7,512 nt of DNA from Planctomycetota bacterium (GTDB taxonomy: Bacteria > Planctomycetota > Phycisphaerae > Phycisphaerales > SM1A02), in assembly GCA_027295435.1 (NCBI GenBank), contig JAPUKX010000197.1, forward strand, positions 1 to 7,512, given 5' to 3'. The notes under the pieces are model-generated. The model was not told where the DNA came from, did not search any database, and saw only the letters and a program-made list of their open reading frames with translations. Below, in pieces: positions 1 through 5,602 of the stretch; the stretch's first letter is position 1, and each line of letters opens with the position of its first letter. The position numbers were made by a program, and so were the translations under genes.

Positions 1-406
1 CGCAATGATCGACGATGGTCTCAAGTGCCCGCTCGGTTCCGAGGAACCCCACAACCAGCATCGCGTTGACCGCTGTGAGAGGGTTGTCGCCGCTGATGAT
101 CTCCTGAAGTTGAGGCAGGGCGGCCTGCCCGTATTCGTAGCGGAATACGTCGCGCACGCGCGGGGGGGCCCGGAGCGGCTCGACGAGATGCCGCCGGACC
201 TTGGCCACATCGTCCTGGCCGGATGAGGCGAGCTGATCGCACCAGTGGCCGGCATACTCACGGATGTTGCTTCGCTGTTGCGGGGTCAGGTTGGCCGCGC
301 CGGGCAGCCCGCTGCCGATCGCTGGGGGGCCGCCCCAGGCGAGCGAGGCAATCCCGACCGCAAGAAACATGAGCAGCGTACAGAAGATAGCCCAACGGCT
401 ACGCAT
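1..406 (-). CDS. Secreted helical-repeat (HEAT-like) protein, 5' part only
   Basis: The frame is open from ATG at 406 to the left edge, giving 135 residues with no stop; the 3' end lies outside the window. The N-terminus is a textbook signal peptide: Arg2 and Arg4, a hydrophobic core at about 5-24 (IFCTLLMFLAVGIASLAW), then a Gly/Pro-rich junction, so the product is probably exported. Residues 40-90 are polar and helical with many Arg. Residues 95-134 (around AALPQLQEIISGDNPL and TAVNAMLVVGFLGTERALE) look like two amphipathic helices of a HEAT/ARM-type repeat, a weak assignment. The start is supported by GGAGGG 11 nt upstream, AAGG 5 nt upstream, and a good promoter at 468-496. It is divergent from the TPR gene at 736. 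I do not recognise a specific function; a scaffold or protein-binding role in the envelope would be inference. Confidence 0.72.
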   Translation of the reverse strand, partial: MRSRWAIFCTLLMFLAVGIASLAWGGPPAIGSGLPGAANLTPQQRSNIREYAGHWCDQLASSGQDDVAKVRRHLVEPLRAPPRVRDVFRYEYGQAALPQLQEIISGDNPLTAVNAMLVVGFLGTERALETIVDHC

Positions 407-411
407 TGCTG

Positions 412-423
412 CCTTGGCCCTCC
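412..423 (-). promoter_or_regulatory. Shine-Dalgarno region of the left-edge gene
   Basis: Read on the minus strand, GGAGGG (423-418) lies 11 nt and AAGG (415-412) 5 nt before the ATG at 406. Either could pair with the 16S anti-SD. This is the only gene in the window with a clear Shine-Dalgarno sequence, which makes the ATG at 406 the best start and contrasts with pyrE, the prepilin gene and gatB. Confidence 0.55.
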
Positions 424-467
424 AACTCGAGTGGGAAGCCGGATTTGCCGAACCTCGCCAGTCTACG

Positions 468-496
468 ACCGTAGCAGCGGGGGTCGATAGTGTCAA
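468..496 (-). promoter_or_regulatory. Sigma70-type promoter for the left-edge gene
   Basis: On the minus strand a perfect -35 hexamer TTGACA (496-491) is followed, after exactly 17 bp, by TACGGT (473-468). TACGGT keeps the key T, A and final T of the -10 consensus. The expected transcription start is near 461, giving a leader of about 55 nt that contains the Shine-Dalgarno sequence before ATG 406. The perfect -35, the ideal spacing and the position in a divergent intergenic region support it. The -10 is only 3/6, so strength is uncertain. Confidence 0.6.
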
Positions 497-735
497 CGAT
501 CTGCTCAAGACGATGCCGGTCCACGTCGATGCCGTTACTGGTTGATTGGCGGTTCGCTGAGGATGGCCGCCGAGCCTTCATTGCCGGCCGCCCCCACGTG
601 AGTCCTTACCCCACCGTAGCGGCCTTGATCTGTACTATACGACACGTCCGCCCCTTCCGGTTTCGCGATTTCGCGGGGGCTGTCACCGGACGCCGGGAGC
701 GTCGCGCAGGGGGCCTTGTACGCCCCTACCAGAGC
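497..735. other. Divergent intergenic region, no supported gene
   Basis: This stretch lies between the promoter of the left-edge gene and the chosen start of the TPR gene. The plus-strand frame of the TPR gene stays open back to 490, but the encoded residues are Arg-rich with mixed third-position bases and the frame would run over the opposing promoter, so I read it as untranslated. A TACTAT hexamer at 633-638 could be a -10 box for the TPR gene, but no -35 lies at the right distance. A small GC hairpin can form just before the TPR start (AGGGG at 708-712 with CCCCT at 723-727, 10-nt loop) and would hold the only G-rich, SD-like stretch there. Confidence 0.45.
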
Positions 736-3111
736 ATGGCTGGACTGGTGGTCGCCCTGTTCGCGGCACCCACATCATTATGGGCCGGTGAAGTGACGCC
801 ACAGCATCGGCTGGCGGGGCAATTCCTCCGTGCCGCCGCGGCAGTGATCGAAGCGGAGCCGCTGACGGTCCAAGCCCTCGACGGTGCCGCATTACTTGGC
901 CGACACGCGGCCCAGCTTGACCCGGAAAACCCTGAGGTCTGGCGAACCGTGCTGGAAATCGCCACGCTGGCCGAGCGCAGCGACCTGAAGAGCGCGGCCC
1001 TGATTCGCCTGGTCGGTCTTGATTCACGCGACGATGTGATTCGCCTCCAGTATATCAACGAGGCCATCGAAAACACTCATACCATCGAGGAGCGGATCGA
1101 GGGATACGAAAGCCTGCTTTCGCCAGATTCCCGACAGATGCTTGGTCCGATCGTGGCATCACGACTGGCAGCCGATTTCGCGCTGCTTCTGCAACGCCGG
1201 GGCGATGTTGAAGGGTTCGGCCGATGGATCGCTGAATCCGTTGCGCTGGATCCGTCCAATCGGTCCGCCGTCGCCATAGCCACAGGGTTCTTCCGCATGA
1301 ACGTGGCGGACCCACTCGCCGAGGCCGAGCTGCTGACGAGCATGGTGCTGGCTGACCCCACCGACGTGAATACCCAGGCTGTGCTGGGTGAGCTGCTGTT
1401 GGAGCACGGGGCGTATGTTGGGGCCGTTCGCCTCTATGACCTGGCCATGCGAACCCATGCTGCATGGGGTCGGCCGCCCCCCAGCGGTCTGGTCGCCGAC
1501 CGCACAGTGGCACAGTGGGGTCGCGGTGAAGCCGCCGAAGCGTTGGTGATCATTCGTGAGCGCCAACGGCAGGTTGACGATGTGTATCGCTTCAGGCTCA
1601 AGCAGGAGAACCCGCAGCTCACTCCCCTGGATCTGGCCAGGCGCCATGCACCGCTGACGAGCACTCTGGCCACGGTCCGAGCGGCGATACATAACCGGCT
1701 CGGGGACGAGCAGGCCGGCCCGACGTTGCGAACTGCGATCGCCGCGTACGAGTCCGAGTTCGCTGCTCTTGCGGCCCGGCTAGACTCAGACCCGGACGAG
1801 CTGGCGCAGCGCTACCTCGAAGCGGCCTGGGTCGCGCTGTGGCTGGGTGAGGACACCAGCGGCGCCAGCACCTTTCTTGATTCGGCCGAACAGGCCTGTG
1901 CCGAGGGCGGGTTGAGCGAATCGGCCCGGACTAGGTTCGACGGCTGGATCGCCCTGCGTCAGGGTGCCCTGGAATCAGCAGTCGAGCGGCTTGAGCCGCT
2001 TGCGAATAGTGATCCGACCGCCAGGCTCGGCCTGGCACTGGCCAAGCTACAGCAAGGCCGACACCGGGACGCGGCTCGGGGACTGCTGGCCGTGGCTCGC
2101 AGCCAGCCAGGCACCCTCATGGGCGTCTGGGCAGCCGATGTGCTCGCTGAGCTGCTCGACCAGCGCATCCCAACGACTGAGCAGGCCGCCCAACTGGAGC
2201 AACTCATCCGCACCATCCCCCGGGTGGTCGATCGGTTCCCCGATGAGCCGACCCTGGCCGTGAGCGTGCGAGTGATCTCCACCAAGACCACATTTGACCC
2301 CTACGAACCGATCATCGTCAACCTGGAGATCACGAACCACGCCCCGTTTCCGTTGGCGATTGACAGTGGTGGGCCGATCCGCCCGTTGATCGCCTTGCTT
2401 CCGACGGCGCAAATCAGTCGTGCGCCAAAAATAAGCGCGCTTCCTCCGATGATCGTTGACATCGGCCGCAGGCTGCGGCTGGAACCACACGAGCGGATGG
2501 TTGTGCCCGTCAATCTTCGCCGTAGCGTCCTCAATCAGGTCCTCAACAGCCTGGCCTTACGGGGAGCAACGTTGAAGGTCAAAGCGGTCATCAACTTTAC
2601 GCTGACGTCGTCGGGCGTGATTCGTCCCGGCATCCTGGGCAGTGAATACACCTCGCAGCCGATTCGAGTGGATGGCGCGCGGGTGACCTCGGGTTGGCTT
2701 ACCGAGTCGATCGCGGCCATCCTTGAGCCGGACTCGCCTGAGGATCTCCAAACCATCGGTCTTCTGAGCCACGTGGTTGCCGGTCAGGCCCAGGAGATAC
2801 CGGATGAGCTGCGCCACCAGATGACCGCCGCCGCTGCAGCCCTGGCGGAAGCGTACCCGAAGCTGGATGCCGCATCGCAAGCCTGGCTTGTGGCTGTGAT
2901 GCGCCGCGCCGAGGAGCTCGAGCCCTTGCTTGCCATGGCCAGAAAGAGCGAAGATCGACTCGTGCGGATCGCCTACCTGCTGTATGGTCTGACCGGCCTG
3001 GATGATCCAATGCTCGATGCCGCCAAGCGAGGCAGCGATCCGGACGTTCGCCGAGTGGCCGAACTCATGGAGTCGGGGCTCACTCGCGAAGCGACCCGGC
3101 CGGATCAGTGA
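736..3111 (+). CDS. Exported TPR-repeat protein with a beta-rich domain and helical tail
   Basis: The product is 791 residues from ATG 736. Residues 1-17 form a hydrophobic export signal ending near SLWA|GE. Residues 20-500 are almost all paired amphipathic helices with TPR hallmarks: HAAQLDPENPEVW (57-69), ESVALDPSNRSAV (167-179), and the clearest repeat at about 203-244 containing LGELLLEHGAYVGAVRLYDL. Another lies near 430-455 (LGLALAKLQQGRHRDAARG). Residues 505-650 switch to alternating strands (LAVSVRVIS, EPIIVNLEITNHAPFPLAI, ERMVVPVNL, ATLKVKAVINFTL), resembling an Ig-like fold. Residues 655-785 are helical again. TPRs bind proteins; the partner and role here are unknown. Start choice is uncertain: no good Shine-Dalgarno precedes 736, and the frame is open back to 490, which would add an Arg-rich n-region (GRRERRAGG) but no plausible start codon close by. 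Its stop overlaps the next gene as GTGA, implying translational coupling. Confidence 0.8.
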   Translation: MAGLVVALFAAPTSLWAGEVTPQHRLAGQFLRAAAAVIEAEPLTVQALDGAALLGRHAAQLDPENPEVWRTVLEIATLAERSDLKSAALIRLVGLDSRDDVIRLQYINEAIENTHTIEERIEGYESLLSPDSRQMLGPIVASRLAADFALLLQRRGDVEGFGRWIAESVALDPSNRSAVAIATGFFRMNVADPLAEAELLTSMVLADPTDVNTQAVLGELLLEHGAYVGAVRLYDLAMRTHAAWGRPPPSGLVADRTVAQWGRGEAAEALVIIRERQRQVDDVYRFRLKQENPQLTPLDLARRHAPLTSTLATVRAAIHNRLGDEQAGPTLRTAIAAYESEFAALAARLDSDPDELAQRYLEAAWVALWLGEDTSGASTFLDSAEQACAEGGLSESARTRFDGWIALRQGALESAVERLEPLANSDPTARLGLALAKLQQGRHRDAARGLLAVARSQPGTLMGVWAADVLAELLDQRIPTTEQAAQLEQLIRTIPRVVDRFPDEPTLAVSVRVISTKTTFDPYEPIIVNLEITNHAPFPLAIDSGGPIRPLIALLPTAQISRAPKISALPPMIVDIGRRLRLEPHERMVVPVNLRRSVLNQVLNSLALRGATLKVKAVINFTLTSSGVIRPGILGSEYTSQPIRVDGARVTSGWLTESIAAILEPDSPEDLQTIGLLSHVVAGQAQEIPDELRHQMTAAAAALAEAYPKLDAASQAWLVAVMRRAEELEPLLAMARKSEDRLVRIAYLLYGLTGLDDPMLDAAKRGSDPDVRRVAELMESGLTREATRPDQ

Positions 3112-4007
3112 ACATGGCCGACGATCCGTCGCCATCGATATCGCCGGGATCGCGTGTACCTCGACCACGACTGCTTCGGTGGGCGGGCGTTGTCATCGCC
3201 GCGGCGCTGCTGGCGGCGGCGGTCGTCGTCGTTGTCCGGCAGCATGATGCGATCGGCCGGGCACTGGACGCCATGCGACAGCCAGCCGCATCGCATCTTG
3301 GCCTTCTTCTTGGTTCGGTGCTGGCGAACCTCCTGCTCACGGGGCTGCTTTTCAACGTGCTGATCTCGCGCTACGGCAAGGTCGGCCGGGTGGAGATGCA
3401 GGCTCTGATCGCCGCCGCCACCCTGCTGAACTTCCTGCCGCTTCGCCCCGGCCTGTTTGGCCGCATCGCCTATCACCGGACATTCAACGCGATCCCAGCG
3501 GCGGCCTCGGTGAAAACCGTGGTACAGGCCATGATCCTCAGCGTGGTGGTGGCGGGCTACCTTGCCACGGCCCTGGCAGTTTCGTCACAGCTCGGGGCGC
3601 CGCTTTGGGCGGCGGTGGTCCTGCCGATCCCCCTGCTGGCGGCGGGGATCCTTCGCCCCGGCACCCGAATCTGGGTGGCCGCAGGGCTCCTTCGATACCT
3701 GGAAGTGATGGTGTGGGCGGTGCGATACCACGCAGCCTTCGCCCTCATCGGTGCTCCGATCGCCGCTGAAAGTGCGCTGGCCTTGGCGTGTCTGAGCATG
3801 ATCACGATGCTGGTCCCGTTCTTCGGCAACGGCCTGGGCCTGCGGGAGTGGGCCATCGGCCTGGCCACACCGATCCTCGTCGGCGGCGACGCCATCATCG
3901 CCCTGGGGATCACCGCCGACCTGCTCAACCGCGCCGCGGAAGTGCTTGTTGTGCTGACCCTCGGCCTGACCGGCATGGGGTATCTGATAAGGCGGCAACG
4001 AAGTTAG
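3108..4007 (+). CDS. UPF0104 / LPG-synthase-TM-like polytopic membrane protein
   Basis: The product is 299 residues from GTG 3108 (297 from ATG 3114). A polar N-terminus with Arg is followed by about eight hydrophobic segments: roughly 25-43, 62-87, 97-112, 135-160, 164-182, 187-215, 220-240 and 245-293, so it is an inner-membrane protein. Two motifs suggest the UPF0104 family, the membrane part of MprF, AglD and YbhN-like proteins: NFLPLRPGLFGR (108-119), matching the family's asparagine-proline-arginine-glycine loop, and PFFGNGLGLREW (237-248), matching the P-x-GG-x-G-x-RE motif, followed by the expected late helix with LLNR (272-275). Members with known roles move or modify lipids or glycolipids; the substrate here is unknown. 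No aminoacyltransferase or glycosyltransferase domain is present. The GTGA overlap with the TPR gene argues for co-translation. GTG 3108 gives the overlap; ATG 3114 has a weak GGA 9 nt upstream, so either start is possible. Confidence 0.78.
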   Translation: MNMADDPSPSISPGSRVPRPRLLRWAGVVIAAALLAAAVVVVVRQHDAIGRALDAMRQPAASHLGLLLGSVLANLLLTGLLFNVLISRYGKVGRVEMQALIAAATLLNFLPLRPGLFGRIAYHRTFNAIPAAASVKTVVQAMILSVVVAGYLATALAVSSQLGAPLWAAVVLPIPLLAAGILRPGTRIWVAAGLLRYLEVMVWAVRYHAAFALIGAPIAAESALALACLSMITMLVPFFGNGLGLREWAIGLATPILVGGDAIIALGITADLLNRAAEVLVVLTLGLTGMGYLIRRQRS

Positions 4008-4085
4008 CGGAGCGTTGTTACCCCCGCGGCTATAAGGTCCACTGTCGCATTTCCAGGGCTTCACGCCGCAGGGAATAATGTCTTG

Positions 4086-4112
4086 GCCCTCACGTCCTTC
4101 ACGTTACAGGGC
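4086..4112. terminator. Possible bidirectional hairpin between convergent genes
   Basis: An imperfect inverted repeat lies in the 114-bp gap between the membrane gene and pyrE. GCCCT (4086-4090) pairs with AGGGC (4108-4112), and inside it ACGT (4092-4095) pairs with ACGT (4101-4104) around a CCTTC loop, with a 1/3-nt internal bulge. It sits where a shared terminator is expected. No T-run follows on either strand, so it is not a classical intrinsic terminator. Confidence 0.3.
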
Positions 4113-4121
4113 GTCCGTCGA

Positions 4122-4658
4122 TCAATCAGCTGCCGAATCAATCCCCAAATCACCAGCGGTGAATAGCGCCTCGAATGCGTAACCGGCGGCTTCGATGTTT
4201 GCACCTGCGCCTTCCTGGCGGTCGATCGTGGCGATGATCCGAAGGACCTCAGCCCCGGCGGTGGTGAGGACTTTCGCGGCTTCGATCGCCTGTCCGCCGG
4301 TGGTGGCGACGTCCTCGACAATGACAACTTTGTCGTGTGGTTCAAGCGCCCCTTCGATCTGCTTGGCGGTGCCATGATCTTTTCTCGTGCTGCGCACGAA
4401 CACGCAGGGCAAGCCGCAGGCAAGTGAGACGGCCGTCACCAGCGGGATGCCGCCGAGCTCCGCTCCGGCCAGGCGGGTTGTCTCCTTCGGCAGGCGTTCG
4501 GCGACCATCTTGGCCAGCTCGGCCAGGATGTCCGGCTGACTGAGGAACAGATACTTGTCGATGTAATAGGTGCTCGCTCGGCCGCTGCGCAGCGTGAATG
4601 TCCCGCGGAGCACGGCTATCTCCGCGATTCGCCTGGCGAGCTCCTCTGGGGTCATCAC
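4122..4658 (-). CDS. pyrE: Orotate phosphoribosyltransferase
   Basis: PyrE joins orotate to PRPP to give orotidine 5'-phosphate and pyrophosphate, the fifth step of de novo pyrimidine synthesis, in the cytoplasm. The protein has 178 residues from GTG 4658 (177 from ATG 4655), slightly short but complete for the family. Landmarks: the N-terminal FTLRSGRASTYYID (21-34); AELGGIPL (66-73); the mobile catalytic loop RSTRKDHGTAKQIEG (89-103), with the conserved Lys and the His-Gly pair; and the PRPP-binding signature VVIVEDVATTGGQA (111-124) with the two acidic residues. These together make the assignment firm. The start region is GTGATGACC with no Shine-Dalgarno and a TATCAT box just upstream, so the ATG at 4655 may be used on a leaderless mRNA. 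No other pyrimidine gene is adjacent, so it appears as a single-gene unit, divergent from the prepilin gene. Confidence 0.95.
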   Translation of the reverse strand: MMTPEELARRIAEIAVLRGTFTLRSGRASTYYIDKYLFLSQPDILAELAKMVAERLPKETTRLAGAELGGIPLVTAVSLACGLPCVFVRSTRKDHGTAKQIEGALEPHDKVVIVEDVATTGGQAIEAAKVLTTAGAEVLRIIATIDRQEGAGANIEAAGYAFEALFTAGDLGIDSAAD

Positions 4659-4662
4659 CCAG

Positions 4663-4668
4663 ATGATA
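4663..4668 (-). promoter_or_regulatory. TATCAT -10-like box abutting pyrE
   Basis: On the minus strand TATCAT (5/6 to TATAAT) ends 7 nt before ATG 4655 and 4 nt before GTG 4658. A start point 6-7 nt downstream of the box would fall at 4657-4656, making the mRNA leaderless or nearly so. The best -35 candidate, TTGGGT (4693-4688), is 19 bp away and only 3/6. No Shine-Dalgarno lies between the box and the start codon. Confidence 0.5.
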
Positions 4669-4817
4669 GCAACGATGCGATCATGCGACCCAAGGACACA
4701 AGCCCCAAGCGGACCGGGCTCTTACCGCTTCTCCCGGACGTCGCCCTCGCTCATGGCGGCTCATGGTTGATGGCTTGTGCTCAGTTTCCTGCATACGACC
4801 CGCTCGTGGAGCAGGTA

Positions 4818-4823
4818 TAGTAT
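4818..4823 (+). promoter_or_regulatory. TAGTAT/TATAGT -10-like box abutting the prepilin gene
   Basis: The AT-rich run GTATAGTATTT holds two overlapping -10 candidates: TATAGT (4816-4821, 5/6 to consensus) and TAGTAT (4818-4823). They end 9 and 7 nt before ATG 4831. Either would place the transcript start within about four bases of the start codon. No Shine-Dalgarno is visible and no good -35 was found at 16-18 bp. Confidence 0.45.
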
Positions 4824-4830
4824 TTGTGCT

Positions 4831-5574
4831 ATGGCCAGGCACTGCTCTCGCCACGGATTCACGATGCTCGAACTGCTCGTCTCGCTGGCGGTGGCGAGCA
4901 TGCTGCTGGCGGTTCTGCTGCCGACACTGTCGTCGGGAAGAGTGTTGAGCCGTCGAGCGATATGTGCGGGCAACCAACGGTTCATCGGTCAGGCGTGGGA
5001 AGCGTATTTGCAAAGCAACAATGCGCGGTTCCCGGCACTCTACGTTCAGCCGGCCTGGCATTACGGCGGGGTGCGTTTCTCATCCGTCGATGGCGACGCC
5101 TTCCTGGACTACGATCGACCGCTGAACCGCTTTCTGCCGGACCGCCGCCTTGACGTGCCGCGCGAAAATGTCTTTCGTTGCCCGGCTGACCGCGGCATCA
5201 CCGACGAGGATGGCATGATCGGCACCGGTCAACGTTCCGCCTATCGAGCCTTCGGCACCAGCTACCGGGCCAATGCCGCTTTGTTCAATGCTCAGCCGGA
5301 TCAGAATGAATCGGGGCAGGTGCAGTATGGGCTGGGGCGCGATGAGATTACCACCGCCCCCTCGCGGCTGGTGGTGATGGGTGACCCGGTGTGGTACGAA
5401 GTGAGCCGGAGCACCGGCCGCAGCGCCAATTGGCACGGTCCGCCCCACGCTGGCAATTTGCTCTTCCTGGACGGCTCGGTTCGATTCGTGACCATCGAGC
5501 CACGTGGGGCGGTTGGCCCGGTCGTGTTCGATCCCGTCGCTCCCGATCTGGCCTTTCCGATGCGCAAGCATTGA
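4831..5574 (+). CDS. Type IV prepilin-like (pseudopilin) protein with an H-X-DG-type C-terminus
   Basis: The product is 247 residues. It starts with a short basic leader MARHCSRHG, then the prepilin peptidase site G|FTMLE (9-14) with Glu at position +5 of the mature protein. A hydrophobic helix runs to about residue 31 and ends in LLP, as in type II secretion and type IV pilin subunits. Downstream come FRCPAD (115-120) and HAGNLLFLDGSVRF (206-219), the signature of the large 'prepilin-type processing-associated H-X9-DG' group. Here the nearest His is seven residues before DG, and a second His (202) is eleven before it. The mature protein should be anchored in the inner membrane with a globular periplasmic part. 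No other pilus or secretion gene is nearby, which is normal for these solitary pseudopilins; their role is not established. ATG 4831 gives a standard leader; a GTG at 4777 would add 18 residues and is less likely. Confidence 0.88.
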   Translation: MARHCSRHGFTMLELLVSLAVASMLLAVLLPTLSSGRVLSRRAICAGNQRFIGQAWEAYLQSNNARFPALYVQPAWHYGGVRFSSVDGDAFLDYDRPLNRFLPDRRLDVPRENVFRCPADRGITDEDGMIGTGQRSAYRAFGTSYRANAALFNAQPDQNESGQVQYGLGRDEITTAPSRLVVMGDPVWYEVSRSTGRSANWHGPPHAGNLLFLDGSVRFVTIEPRGAVGPVVFDPVAPDLAFPMRKH

Positions 5575-5602
5575 CGCGGCAGCGAGCCGGAAGCGCGACA
5601 GG

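Noticed and set aside
625..641. TTGATC followed by TACTAT as a promoter for the TPR gene
   Set aside because: The two hexamers are only about 2 bp apart, so they cannot be a -35/-10 pair.
490..735. Upstream extension of the TPR reading frame
   Set aside because: Arg-rich, mixed codon third positions, overlaps the opposing promoter at 468-496, and the export signal begins only at 736.
1055..1692. Long open frames on the minus strand inside the TPR gene
   Set aside because: Antisense to a well-structured TPR coding region; Arg/Pro/Gly-rich composition typical of shadow frames in GC-rich DNA; no domain recognised.
2557..3168. 203-residue minus-strand open frame
   Set aside because: Antisense to the C-terminal half of the TPR protein and the start of the membrane gene; no motif, His/Arg-rich shadow composition.
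4777..4830. Earlier GTG start for the prepilin gene
   Set aside because: Would give an unusually long leader before GFTMLE; ATG 4831 gives a standard nine-residue basic leader.
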